DNA of 64,000 nucleotides from NCBI GenBank assembly GCA_905183005.1, contig CAJJDO010000046.1, positions 129,946 through 193,945 on the forward strand, written 5' to 3'. Under the pieces are notes generated by a model that was not told where the DNA came from, made no database searches, and saw only the letters and a program-made list of their open reading frames with translations. The DNA is from Paramecium pentaurelia. Lineage: Eukaryota > Ciliophora > Oligohymenophorea > Peniculida > Parameciidae. Both the position numbers and the translations under genes were made by a program. Positions 1 through 12,630 of the stretch are shown piece after piece; the stretch's first letter is position 1; the number at the start of each line of letters is the position of its first letter.

Positions 1-1317
1 TGTATTTAAGGAGCTTTAGATAAAAATTTAGTAAATTTAATTAAACCTAACATGATACAAGGATTTTAGATTTAAGGTTGCCATAAATTTACTTTCATTT
101 TAAAAAATTCTCTATAAAATAAATTAGATGAAGAAATTTAAATCTTATATGATTTTATGCAATCTTTTAATTAGAAAATCTAAGATGAGATGAAAGGATT
201 GGATTAATTAGATATTGATTTTGATAAATTAGATATTCAATCTTATTTAGATGCCTTGTAAGTAAAATAGATTGGGTGTGAAGAATCCTGCCCTTTTTGT
301 AAAAGAAAGTGCGACTTATAGTTTGATAGCAATCACAAACATTAATGTAGAAATGGACATTAACTGAGAGGTAATATACAATAATATTAATTTTAGGAAT
401 GAGTGGAGTATTGGTAGGTTGCAATCCTTCATTATTTACTTGTGAAGAAATTTAAGATTATTGTACAGTGTAGATTATGGAAACTAAATCTATAAAATAT
501 TGGGGAGATATCAAAGATATTTATAATGATTGGTTATTCTCTTACATAGATGTTACAGAAAAAAGAGTATTTTTGAAGTAAAAGTTTACTAATATTTGGA
601 ATTTAAATGTTGGACAAGTTATATGTAAATCATTAACACAAGAGATTGGAAAGGAAATTCAATTTATTACACAAGAAATCTTTGATAAAGAATAAACTCA
701 AAGAGCTCCGAAACCAATACATTATGTTATTATGTTTGATGACTCTGGTTCCATGAGCGGGAGTAGTTTTGATAATGGAAAATAAGGTGTAATAGATTTT
801 CTTTCAGTTCTTCAAAAATACAGAAATAAAGATTCCAGAGTCACAATTATAATGTTCAACAGCGAAGCAAGAGTTGTAGTTGATTTTGAAGTTATTAATC
901 CAAAAAAGCAAGAATCAAAAATAATATATGAGGGTGGTGGAACAGATTTTGATGAACCATTCAATATTGCGTATGAAAAAATTATCTAAAGACCTAATTT
1001 TGATAATTTCCATAGGTAATTTATTTATATGTAACTCTAGGCATTCTATGTTCTTTTATACAGATGGAGGAGCAGGTTATCCTTAAACTGCATTAAATAG
1101 ATTTGAATCATTAAGTCCAAAACAAAAACAAAAAATAGAACTTAATGCATGCTGTTTGGACGAATGTCCTCCTCAATCACTTGAACAAATAGTTGCTTTC
1201 TTTAAAAAAGATTTTGCAGATGCTCAAATCCAACCTTCTATCTAACCAGAAGAAATAGGGTCGACATGGATAGAAATTATAAGTTAAAAAACTCATCAAA
1301 TTTCAAAATTGGGATGA
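1..1317 (+). CDS. vWA-domain protein with Cys/His zinc module, 3' part
   Basis: Open from base 1 in frame 1, so the 5' end lies outside the window. An upstream alpha-helical part is followed by a Cys/His cluster near base 285-365 (CPFCKRKC, then HKHQC and GHQL), which resembles the zinc-binding signature of very large interferon-inducible GTPases; this link is an inference. A von Willebrand factor A domain follows near base 720-1240, with the MIDAS motif DDSGSMSG and a strand reading VTIIMFNSEARVV. Two short introns are visible (about 373-397 and 1017-1041); removing them restores one frame to the TGA. The protein is probably a large cytosolic metal-binding adhesion-type module protein. The vWA call is firm. 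The rest of the protein is not visible. Confidence 0.75.
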
Positions 1318-1464
1318 TTTTATATAAAATTCTTTATTTTATCTTCAAAAATTGTTATTTTAAATATTTAAAGTTTTTAAACGAATTATAACATTCAGAT
1401 TCAATCCATATTAAATATTATTAATTAAATAATAAATATAATACTAATTAAAAGTTATAATATA

Positions 1465-4154
1465 TCATTTAGGCTTTAAGTTATCTAAAACCCCATTTTT
1501 TACATAACTATATATTGAGTTCTTGAGATTTATTAAATCAGAATTTATAGTTTTATAGTTTAATATTAAAAATAGGAGAACTTATATTGAATCTTTTATA
1601 GCAAATCCCGCTGCAGATGAGATAAAGATCGAATTACTAGATTTTGTTATGAATTTCAAAAATTCTGATTGAATTCTTTAATTCTCTAATTTTATACCTG
1701 CTTTAATTTATCTATCTTTTAATCTTGCTATCTTTTTACCTAATTCTATCATATCCATTATCATAACTACTTTTGTACCATTATCAGGATGATATTTGGT
1801 TTGATAAATAGATAATATAATTCTGACGATTTATTCATTACTAATTTTAACTTCACAGTCAAACTTATTTAAAATAAAATATCGAACTATTTCAAATAGA
1901 TTTGATATTTTTGGGAAATTCTCTTTCATTTTAATATTCATCAATTAAATAATTTAATTTATTTCAATAGTAGGTACCAATGATTCTTATTTAGATAATT
2001 ATTCAGCAATTTCAAAGAACATTACTATCAAATAAACAAATACATTTGCATATTCTCTAACATGCTTTGGTTTTGCTTCTAAACTTTCTATTAGATTTTA
2101 ACAATCCTCAAACTGTGGAAATTAATTAATAGCATCCTTTAAATACTCTATTGCTTCTTTATCAAAATCTTGTAATGAAAGAGAAATTGCCCTCTTGATA
2201 TGATATTATTCTATTTCAGGTGCAATTATTAGAGCTTTCTCAAACATTTCACTTGCTTTATCAAAATTACTCTACAAGTATTAAGCCTAGCCACATTCAA
2301 AAAGTGCTTGATGATTATTTGGTTCTAATTTAATTACTTACTCAAAGTCATTTAAAGCTTCATCATATTATTGAGTTTACATTTTGGCTTTTCCTCTTAA
2401 CATATATGGTTTGGCTTAGCTTTTATATAGATCAATAGCTCTGTTACATAAATGAATTGTTTAAGAATTATTTTATTATAAATCCATTAATACAGCCTTT
2501 TCAATATAAGCATTTGGAAATTTTGAATTTGCTTAGATTAATTTATCATATAACATTAGAGCTTATTTAAAATACTTTGTATCTCTAAAACAATTAGCAA
2601 TCTTAATTTATGTTTCCATTTGATTAATTTAGTATTTTAATGCTTTATTAAAATTTAATTCAGCATTTTCAATATCTTTAGCCAATAAATAATAATATCC
2701 CTTTTCTATAAGAATTTTAATTTTATCTTAATCATTATTAGTCAAAGCTAGTAGAAAATCGTAGCAATCTTGAATTTATTGGAATTATTAAAATTCTAAA
2801 TGACATTTAACTTTAAAATTTAATATCAATATAAATACTTTTAGATTAATATACTTTTTAATTAAAAGTATGATGAAGTTCAAAATTTAATGCTCTCTCA
2901 AAATCATCAATTGCATTACCAAAAGCTTTCATATTCATATATGCCAAGCCTCTTATATAAAATGAGTAAGAATCATTTGCATCCAATTCGAATAGATCAT
3001 CACAAGTTTATAATGCTTGCTAATATCGTTATAATAATATTAAAAGACTTGCCTTTAAATTTAAGAATTTCTTATTTTTTGGTGAAAGTTTCAGAATTTT
3101 CTCTATATAATTTAGAGCTTACGAATTCTTGCCTTATGCTTTTAGACACTTTGCAATACTATAAAGAGCTTCGAGATTATTTTAATCCTCCAATAAGATC
3201 ATCTCACATGCTTGTTATGCTTTATCATACTACTCTAACCCAAAGTAGGCTGAACCTATTTAAATAACAGTTATATTATACATTTTAGTAATAATATATG
3301 AATTTTCCAAGATTAATTATTGTTATATTATTCACATAACTCTAATAATTCATTGTATTTTTGTTATTTAAAATATAAGTTTCCAATAGCTTAAAATGCA
3401 CTTAAATATTCATTATCAATTGCTAATGATTTTGTATAAAATTTCAATGCCATCTCATAGTTTTTTTATTTAAACAACATATGTCCTAAATTATTTTATA
3501 AACCTTTATACCATAATTCAGAGAGGTTATTTTCTCTTCTATACCAGAATTCAAAGCAGATTCATAATGCTCTTATGCTGTTTTAAAGTCATTGATTTAT
3601 GTTCGAACAAAGCCTAATCCCAAATGAGCTTCAAAGGATTTCTGGTCAAGTTTTAAAAGTTCCATAAATATTTAATGAGCCTCCTCATATTTTTTAGTCA
3701 ATATATAAATATTCCCTAAAATCGATAAATCTCTTTTTTAACCTATTTCTGCCAAAGCTAATTTATGAGTTGAATCATATTTAATTGCTTATTCACAACA
3801 TTCTTAAGCTTTTTGAAGATCGTTTAATCCTAGATAAGCCAAACCTGAAAGTAATTTTAAGAGATTACCCTTCCAATAATGATAATCGGCAGATTCTGAA
3901 TTTAAATCCTCAGTATTTTCTAAATATTTTAAAGCCTCATTATAGTTGGTTTGCTTTATTAAAGAAATAACTAAAGTTTGATTAGTGTAAGTACCTTTTT
4001 TGAACTTAGAAGGATTGGATTTTTAATTTTCAACTGAAATATCACCTCTACTGCTAGCTTTAAAGATTAAAACATTTATACTATTAGGAGACGAGTATTA
4101 AGTGTTTGTTTCTTCCTAAGATATTTTATTATCCTTAGAATTTCGAAGGCCCAT
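1465..4154 (-). CDS. Tetratricopeptide-repeat protein
   Basis: About 850 residues once introns are removed. From the ATG (MGLRNSKDNKISQEE...) a low-complexity head of about 60 residues leads into many 34-residue helical repeats with TPR spacing: Y..A...Y...L..D...A....G, for example NYNEALKYLENTE and YEEAHQIFMELLKLDQ. The last ~200 residues form a helical non-repeat tail ending VLDNLKPK before TGA. TPR arrays act as protein-binding scaffolds; nothing visible names the partner. It lies tail-to-tail with the vWA gene (147 bp apart) and 82 bp downstream of the RING gene end, same strand. The ORFs on the opposite strand here are shadows of the repeats. Confidence 0.8.
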
Positions 4155-4236
4155 TAATGAATTATGATATAATAAATGATAAATTTAAAGAATTTTGCAC
4201 TCATAGATTAATGAAATCTATTTATTACAATATTCG

Positions 4237-5647
4237 TCACTGCTATTAGTTTCTGTGATGATTCATATGTATTTTTAGATCACATCTGCAGGTTGGACAA
4301 TTCTTATTTATATATATCCAAGAGAGTATACATTCTCTATGGAATAAATGTCTAAGATAATTAAATAAAATACTTGCATTTAGTAGATCTGAGATCTGGT
4401 TTATTAATGTAAAGATCGAGGCAAATAGGACATACATCTGTATTTTTGATATTATCTTTTTCAATCTAAGGTAATTATTCTAAGATTTCATCATCGAAGC
4501 TTTTTGCACTATATTTTTTTTCATGCTGCATCTATCTTATCATTGCTAAAGCAGCTAAGGTTTCTTTAATTTTCTTATTTCTGAAGTATTTGCCAATTGC
4601 AAATGATAAACTTAAAATCATTATTATACCAGCTATTGAGGCAACTATTATTATTACTGTAGTAGTTGATATTGTATTTTATGTTCTTTGATTAATTAGA
4701 TCCAATGAAAGTTAAATATTTTATTCTACTAGAGACTTCTATTTGAATATAAATCTAATTCTTTTTTGTATTTGAGTACTAATATCATTTCTGTCTTTTA
4801 ATCCAAATTCTATAGGATACAAATATGAAACTTCATTGCCTTCTACTAATAGATCATAATATTTTCTATTCAGATCTTCTAATGCAGGTATGTAAAGAAC
4901 TCTAGTTTTCATTATATACAAATCAACTCCTTCAGAACTGTTAGTCTAAATTACATTATTTCAAATACTTTAACTATTAAACTCATGGTTTGGTTTACAC
5001 TTTCTTCTAAATCGACATAAGCATATTTAACAGTGTTCTCTAAATTAAGAAATATCTCTTTATTTTATTCTATATAAGTTGCTTGTTAATGACAATCATT
5101 TCCTATATAATATTTGTTGCATAAACATTTTCCATCCTAAATAGTGAATTTATTGAATACTTAGCAACTGCCTTGGTTGTTGCAGTTGTTTGGACATAGT
5201 TTATCGTAAGTGGCAGTAACTGTAATATTGTAATTTTAAGTCCATTCTGAAGAAGTAGATATATAAACTTATCCCTTGTGGAAATCTTAGCTTGACAACA
5301 AGATGAAGTGTGTAAATCTATTTTCTAGATACCTATAAAATATTCATATAGTTGCAATACCCATATATATCAAATCCTTACACTTCTGTAATTTCAGATA
5401 AATTTAAACTAAATTCAGGAGGTTTACCAATTCCATAATGCAATGAAAATGTGTCATCTTGCTTGTGCAGTTCAACATTTATGGCATAATAGGGATAGGT
5501 TACTGTATTCGCTATATTTAGTATATAAGTATTGTTGGGAGAACTCATTTATACTTCCGACCAACTTTTAGCATTTTCCGATATTTGAATCACAGTTTCT
5601 AATGATATAATCATCTGAAATTATAGGAATTATAGAATGAACCACAT
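4237..5647 (-). CDS. EGF-like / single-TM / RING-H2 protein (probable E3 ligase)
   Basis: From the chosen ATG the product starts MWFILQFLQFQMIISL, a plausible signal peptide. An extracellular beta-rich region follows, then an EGF-like Cys cluster (CPNNCNNQGSC ... GKCLCNKYYIGNDC), a transmembrane helix (VIIIVASIAGIIMILSLSFA) and a cytosolic C-terminal RING-H2: CPICLDLY ... HLFHRECILSW ... CPTCR. Introns near 5255-5276 and 4352-4373 (22 nt) restore the frame. The topology matches Goliath/PA-TM-RING type membrane E3 ligases of the endomembrane system, but the ectodomain here is EGF-like, not a recognisable PA domain. Stop is TGA after NHHRNQQQ. Confidence 0.75.
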
Positions 5648-5839
5648 TTTGGGTTATTAATTAATCCTTTATAAGGTTTTAATTAAATATATAATGCAAA
5701 TGTAAGGAGAGGGAGTAGTTAAGAATTTGAGATTTTGCTTTTCTAAACAATTATTGTGATATCAAGTCTTAGTTTCAATAATAGCTTGCATTATTATTAA
5801 TTTAAGCAAAAGTATTATATAAAATAATTCAAAATTCAG

Positions 5840-8516
5840 ATGAATGGCAACTAGTTTAAATATCCTCAAATAGAAATTATAGATGATGAAGAAAAGAAAT
5901 CTAGACAACTATAATAATAATATATATCGATTTGTTTCTGTGTTTTACTCATCATAATATATTCAGTTCTATTAGGAATTGAACAAACATAATTACCATT
6001 AATGCTTTGCAGCATATCTTATAACAGCATAATAACTATTATAATATTCATCAAGACATCTAAAATTAAATAAACATGGACCTTTACAATGATCTTATTG
6101 AGTAAATTGATTAGTTTAGTGGTCTTATTGTTCTTAGATTAAGAAAACCTAATTATCATTGCTTTCTTGATTGATAGTTTGACTCAAGAACCCAATCCTA
6201 TCAATGCATTAGAATAAACAATTATAAAATTGAGTTCACTTATCGTTGTATGCATCAATGGAAATCTCTTATTCATAATGGTTATGATTTCCATTTTGTT
6301 GTTATAAATAGTTAAAGATTTGCTTTACAAAAATGCTTAAACTAAAAAATAATAGGATGCAACATATGTTATTCCAAATTAGAATATTTCATCTTGTTGT
6401 CAAATAGAAAAATAAAATGATGAGATATGGAAGAATAGAATGCAAACAATTCCAATTATTGTCATCATCATTTCAATGCAAAATTGGTAAATTGTCCATA
6501 AAAACTAGTCTTTTTATAATTTCTTCTCCTCTTATAATAAAACAGAGAAAGAATTAGAAAATTTAGTAATGTATCATTTGAGTTTTCATGTTTCCAGTAG
6601 TAATCTTGAGGAATAAGATGTTTCATCTATTAATTAATTCATCAATTAAATAAGAAGACCTCACACTGTGACGTTTAATAATTGTAATTAGAAAAATTAA
6701 GAAACATTATAAGATATTCCTGTAGGTTATTAATCTTTGAATGAAATAGTTTTGAACTTTAAGAGTAAAATTCAATCCTCTTTTCTTAATCTTCATCATT
6801 CTGGTTATTATGAAATTTCATGCAGATAACATTTAGAGGATGGATAATACCTATAATTATTTGGTTAAATTGTCTAAAATGAAAAAGATAATGAATTATT
6901 AATTTTTTTGAATGATGTTTCAGGATAAAATGAAATGTAAAAAAGTATACTTATTAATGATTTCAAATCTAAAGTAAAATTCTATATATATCTAGATACT
7001 TTAATCATTCTCTCATGAACTCAGAACTCCCTTAAATAGTGCATTGAACTTTTTATCATCTTCTTTGTAAGAATAAAAGATACCTCAGTAAGTAAAGGAT
7101 AATTTAATAGAACCAGCTATTAATTCTTTAAAAATACAACAATATCTGATAAATGACATCATTGACTTTTCTTCTTTTTATTAAGATCACATAAAAATAA
7201 AACTCAGAGAATTTACCATTTCTGAACTTATAACAGAAATTAGTTCAATGTTTTATTATCAATTCAATACTAAACAATTAGCATTTCATGTTGATTTAAA
7301 AGAAAATTAGTTAAATTCATTTTGTACTGATTATAAGAAACTTCTATAGATTTTGATTAATCTTATATAAAATTCCTTAAAATATTCATTTAAAGGAGGT
7401 TGCATTCTTAAACTTATATCATAACCTAATTCGAATATATTATTTGAAATAGCAGATTAAGGAATAGGTATTCAATAAAATCTATTATAAAAATTATAAG
7501 ATATCAGAAAGAATGTGGATAAAAATAAAGAATTTGTTAAAGATTGGCATGGTTTAGGTCTATTGATTTCTTCAATCATTTTATAATATCTTGCTCCTCC
7601 CGATATGAACTTTTTCGATATTAAGTCAGAAGGGGAAAACAAAGGAACATTAATTTCATTTTGTATAAAAAACTTTTTTCGAGTCCCTGCATCCCAATAA
7701 AATATCAAAAATAGTACTTCTAATTTTATGAATTTTGGAAGTGCATCAAGTCAATTCAAAATATCAGGTTCTCAATAATTATAAGTTAATAGTTCTCTTT
7801 TTAATGTTATGGGTACTGTAGTAAAAGCAACTGAATTTCATATAACAAGTACTTAAATTAAGACTTAATATGCACAATATCCTTCTAAAAAATCTTAAAA
7901 TGATTCATTCTATTCTGAAAGTAATGATGATTATTTAGAAAGGAGATTAGATGATTTAGAAAGTTTAAATCCATTTTTGATAACAGATATTAATAATGTT
8001 TATAACAAATTGAAGGATAAATCTTCTAAAGTTATTAATTTAAGGTAAATTAAATAATTAGAGGAAAGAGAGAGTGAACTTTTTATGACTGGATTAAATA
8101 GTCTAAAAAAATGTAATTGTATGAGGATTTTAAGTGTAGATGATGAAATTTTTAATTAAAAGTCTTTATAAGTCTTAATATCCAAGATGGGATTTGAAGT
8201 TGTGTTAGCTTTTAATGGTTTATAAGCAATTTAAGTAGTATAAGGATTATAAAAATGTTGTCCATCATGTAATCTACTGTCTTTAATTCTCATGGATTAT
8301 TAGATGCCTATTATGAATGGAATTGAAGCAACAAAATAATTAATTAATATGATGAATAAATCTTAAATTCCATAAATTGCTATTATTGGATTAACAGCAT
8401 TCACTGGTTAAAAAGATATTGATAATTGTTTGAAAGCAGGTATGCAAGAAGTATTGGCTAAACCTTTAAATATTTAAGAATTGAAACATATTTTATTATG
8501 TGTATTTAAGAAATGA
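5840..8516 (+). CDS. Membrane hybrid histidine kinase 1 with receiver domain
   Basis: Order: short cytosolic head, a hydrophobic membrane region (from about residue 30 to 170), a sensor-like linker, the dimerisation/phosphoacceptor H-box SHELRTPLN, then a HATPase domain with N-box NLIQNSLKYS, G1 DQGIGIQ and G2 GLGLLIS. A low-complexity linker leads to a C-terminal receiver starting MRILSVDDE with phosphoacceptor in LILMDYQMPIMNG and the conserved lysine in LAKPLN. A 22-nt intron just before the H-box (about 6973-6994) is needed to join the frame. Ends AAATGA. It converges on the EF-hand gene with 43 bp between stops. A phosphotransfer function is well supported; the stimulus is not known. Confidence 0.88.
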
Positions 8517-8559
8517 TGATAGTGAAATACTGTATATGATTTTATAAGTATACTTTATA

Positions 8560-9197
8560 TCAAAACTATTATTATTATTGTTATTATTGAATTTTTACAT
8601 CATCAACTTTCTCGATTAAATCTTTCTTGATAATTTAGAAAAAGTCATTTACTTCAGGGGAATTCTTAGATGCTCTGCCATATCTTAAATATATACTTGA
8701 TTAATTCAACCACAGTTAATCTATTCTCCTTTTCAAAATATTTAGTGGCAAAAACAGTCAATTCTTCATTATTGATTTCACTTGATATTGAATATATTTT
8801 AAAAGTGGCACTCATGCAACAATAAATCATAAATTCAATATCAGTAGGTGATAAAGATTCTAATTCATTGAAATCAAACAAATCAAACAGAACTATAAAT
8901 TATTTTATGAATAATACATCTAATCTTATCATCAAATTTTGTATCACTAAATATACAAATACCACTAAATAATTCTAAACTATCTATTAAACCATTATTA
9001 TCTGTATCCCAAATAACAAAAGCACTTTCACTAGCTCCAAATATATGTTCAAATTCTGACAAATCCATTGAGAAGTTGTCACAGATTGATTTAAAAGAAG
9101 CATGATAATCCCTCAATTTAGATAGAGTTACATTCAATAAAGGACTAGTGTTTTTTCTGAAGGAATTCATTTTTACAGTTGTTATATGGCTGCCCAT
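8560..9197 (-). CDS. EF-hand calcium-binding protein (calcineurin B-like fold)
   Basis: ATG gives MGSHITTVKMNSFRKN, with Gly2 as a possible N-myristoylation site. One canonical EF loop is visible (DTDNNGLIDSLE). It is followed by the typical inter-hand helix KIRFLFDLFDFN and a degenerate second loop. Two introns, 25 nt near 8891-8915 and 22 nt near 8677-8698, are required; with them the product runs about 195 residues and ends in a polyglutamine run (TAA/TAG/CAA codons) before TGA. The overall pattern is that of small two-domain calcium sensors with a degenerate hand. Target unknown. Confidence 0.8.
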
Positions 9198-9876
9198 ATT
9201 TAATATAAAAATTAATTATTAAATATTCTTAATTTAGAGAGTTTAAAGAATATAAATGAAATTTTATTGTTATTTGAAATACTCAAATTTAGATTTAACA
9301 TATTTTATATTAATAGTGTATATCATTTTAAATAAATAGTATTTATTCGTTTAAATAAAAAGAAATAAATTGTTTAAATTATTTTCATAACCTTTTGTAT
9401 AAAGTGTCTCACACGAAATTGTTATTGGAAATGAAATTAATAAATGAATACAAAAATAAATTTCTTTTACAGAATTAATTTAATAATGCCTTTAAAAGGG
9501 AAAATTATATTTAAAGAAAATTATTTATTTAATTCAATCAATTAATTAATATTAAAATCCAAATTTTTATTCTAAACAGACAATGATTTCTATTAAATGT
9601 ATATAATAAGAATATCCTCAAATATATGCTATGAAATACTATATTGCCTTTATTGAGTATATTCCGAGCTTATTATGTTAAAAAAAATAAGATAAAAAGG
9701 TTTGTCTCAAATTTTTATATTGAAATCTAAAAAAATGTCTCATTCATATGAATTATCTTTTTATATCAATAGTAAAAACTTCTAAAAATATTTCCATTAT
9801 CCTAAAAATATATTGGCTCATAATTTGGAAAAAATAGAAATAATTTTATATAAATTTATTATTAACATAATATAAT
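9198..9876. other. Intergenic stretch, no gene seen
   Basis: Very A+T-rich sequence between the EF-hand gene start and the end of the NAP gene. I see no reading frame with sensible composition, no tRNA and no obvious repeat. It is longer than usual for this gene-dense genome and holds the promoter of the EF-hand gene. Confidence 0.5.
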
Positions 9877-10725
9877 TCAATCATCTTCTAAAGATTCCTC
9901 TTCACCTTCAGATTCATCTTCATCTCCTTCAAAATCATCATCCTCATCATCAACCTTTAATCCTAAATATGTGAATAAAGCTTTTGGAATGATTTAATTT
10001 ACAAATTAAGATCCTAATTCATAGTCAAATTGTTATCTCTCAATTTATTCATCTTCATTGTTAATTTAATCTACTTCTTCAAAGAAATGGAAAAATGTTG
10101 GAGCTTTTTCTTCTTTTTCAATATCTCTTGTTTATCCAGTTTTCTTATTTTTTTATTTACGCTTAACAATCTTCTTTGTGATATTTTTACCTTCTTTCCA
10201 TTTAATTTGAGATCCTTTTTATTTAGATGGTAATTCATCTTCAGAATCTTCAAAAATATATGATTTAGTTAAAATGCATGCATCAAAATGATCATTATCT
10301 TCAAACTCAAATTTTAATGTAAAATCTTTGCCATTTTCTCCTAATTCAACATTTAAAGATAATAAATGTCTAAATATTTCTCTATCTGCTTCTGAGATTA
10401 ATTTTCCTGTCAAACTATTATTCATTAAAACTTATCCCCAATAATTTTAGAGTTGTGATGCTTAAACATCTTTGATTTCTATTTAATATGTATTTGCATC
10501 TTTAATTTCATCTTCTGTAGGAGCTCTAAGACCTTTGATAATGGCATTAATTTCATTTTATAATGGAATAACACTTCTTAAATACTCTGTTTAGAGTTAT
10601 CGTACTTTCTTGGAAACTTGTTTCTCTGAATCAGCCCATTTGTTAAGATGATGCTAGATTGCAATAGCTGTTGTTTATTATTTTGGAGGAAGTTGTTTAA
10701 TTGCTTCTAAAATAGTTGTGTCCAT
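9877..10725 (-). CDS. Nucleosome assembly protein (NAP1/SET family)
   Basis: Single exon of 283 codons starting MDTTILEAIKQLPPKQQ. It shows the NAP order: a long dimerisation helix (ITPLQ-type segment SVIPLQNEINAIIKGLRAP), then the core with NNSLTGKLISEADREIFRHL, FTLKFEFEDNDHF, the motif SQIKWKEGKNIT, and PTFFHFFEEVD. It ends in a strongly acidic tail (DDEDDDFEGDEDESEGEEE) before TGA. Family members chaperone H2A-H2B and shuttle histones. Length and domain order are complete, and nothing key is missing. The start lies only 21 bp from the stop of the coiled-coil gene upstream on the same strand. Confidence 0.93.
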
Positions 10726-10746
10726 AAATTAAAATGAAAAATTAAT

Positions 10747-12538
10747 TCAATTAATACTATTATCTAAATCAGGAACCTTTAATTTAAACTTTGAAAATAG
10801 AGTCTAAAAATTAAATCGCTGTAATTGTTAAGAATCAGAAAATATTTCTAATTCTAAATATAATCTCTGTCTGGAAGTTAAAAGGATATCACAATATTTT
10901 AATGCTTCCTATATTACATATTTGGAATTACATTAAAATCTTCATATTCACATTAATTATTTCCCAAATACTTTTTTTTCATGTTAAATTATTTAATTGC
11001 AGATTCCATTCCTTAATTATATTTATGAAACAATTAACAAAAATATTCATACATTTATTATTTTTCTAATTCATCAAATAAATTAAATTCTCCCAATAAT
11101 TTCTTATATACAGATTTTATTATAATTTTAGTTTATGTTCTCTATTTATCATATAGAATATGATCTTCTGTGTTATCTTCAATTAAATATCTAGCTAATA
11201 AACTTGACTCATCTTCATTTAATTCAAAAGGTGCTTTCTATAATCGAAATTGTGTTTCCTCTAAAGTTAAAAACTCATCATCATCTTCACATAAAATTTA
11301 TTCTTATGTTTCATAATCAATATTATTGCTTAATAATTTTATTTTTAAATTGCTAATGATTTCTTTAATGTCATAAGAATTTACTTTTAAACATTATTTT
11401 TTATTTGTAAAACCCATTTATAATTGTAATTTCTAAGGACTATTATTACTTCTAGGACTACCATAAATTGTCATTGCTTATTTAAGACCAATTGATTAAA
11501 GAGAACCTTCTTAAGATTACTCTTAATCATCTCTCTTTTAATTCAATTCTTCAATTTACTTTTTTAGCATATTAATTCTATCTTATAATTTTTCCTTTTC
11601 TTTATTTTCCATTGATTTGAATACATCATAATTATGTTATAATTCTCCATTTTTTTACTCTAATTCTTCTATTAGTTTTTTATTTTATTATAATTATTTT
11701 GCTTAATTTTAGACCTATTATTACTATTCATCTATCTTTTTTAAATAATCTTCAGATGGAGTTTACTTTTTAGTATTTTACATCTCTTATCTCATATACA
11801 TCATATGTTTATTAACAGAATCGAATTGTTTCTCTAATTCCTTCAATCTATTTGTTAATCTATCCTTATCATTCTTAATTTATAATAAATTCTATTATAA
11901 ACCATGATTTTCCTATTATAAACTAAGAATCATTTAAGATAAATTCAAGTTATCTTATTTGTAGGCCTAAACTAAATTAATTTGAATTTGATCCTTAAGT
12001 GATTAATTTATCATCACTGTTTCATTTGCATCTTAATTACATTTGCTACTAATGTATAACTATAATTTTTAATATGCTTCTTTTTATTCTTCTAATTCTG
12101 CTTCTAATTCTTTGTTCTTAGTCCTTTCTGGATTACGTTTCAACTGAAAAACTTAATCCTCAAGTTCTTTGATTAGTTTATCCTACTCCTTGATTCTTGC
12201 TCTCTAAGATAAGATTACTTGAAACTGTCTAAATGATCACATAATTACATCTTTTTAAGTTTCATTTGTTTTCTACACTTATTTCTCAAAATTGGCATGT
12301 TCCTATCTCTCTTTCTTTAATTCAAATTTCACTTATTACAATTCTTTTTTCAACTTCAAATTTTCTTCATACAATCCCTCTTTATCATAAAGCATTTATT
12401 ATGGCATTTATCTTATAATCATACATAAATCAATTACCTATTTTTCTTATTTTCCTTAATTCTAAAAGAAGTACTACTATTGTCATAGAGTTTTGATTAT
12501 TATTAAGATGATGTGATACTAGTTAATGGCCTTTACAT
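10747..12538 (-). CDS. Long coiled-coil protein
   Basis: Starts MQRPLTSITSSQQQSK. After a short Ser-rich head and a 26-nt intron (about 12428-12453), almost 350 residues of heptad-rich, Gln/Lys/Glu-rich coiled coil follow. A more globular tail (acidic DDDEFLTLEETQFRL segment, then a helical bundle) ends FKLKVPDLDNSIN before TGA. Further introns of 24 nt near 12225-12248 and 23 nt near 10911-10933 restore the frame. No catalytic motif is visible. It is probably structural: cytoskeleton, basal body or trafficking tether. It is in tight tandem with the NAP gene, 21 bp apart. Confidence 0.75.
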
Positions 12539-12630
12539 AAAAACAATTAAATGATAAAATAAAAAAAAACTTATAAAAAAATAATACACAATCCCTTCAT
12601 TTTAGGTACTCTCATAGTTTAATTGATTCA

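Noticed and set aside
2890..3267. Plus-strand ORF in the TPR gene
   Set aside because: It is antisense to TPR repeats with no start context or domain.
8666..8881. Separate small ORF beside the EF-hand gene
   Set aside because: A 25-nt intron joins it to the EF-hand protein, giving the typical KIRFLFDLFDFN helix-loop.
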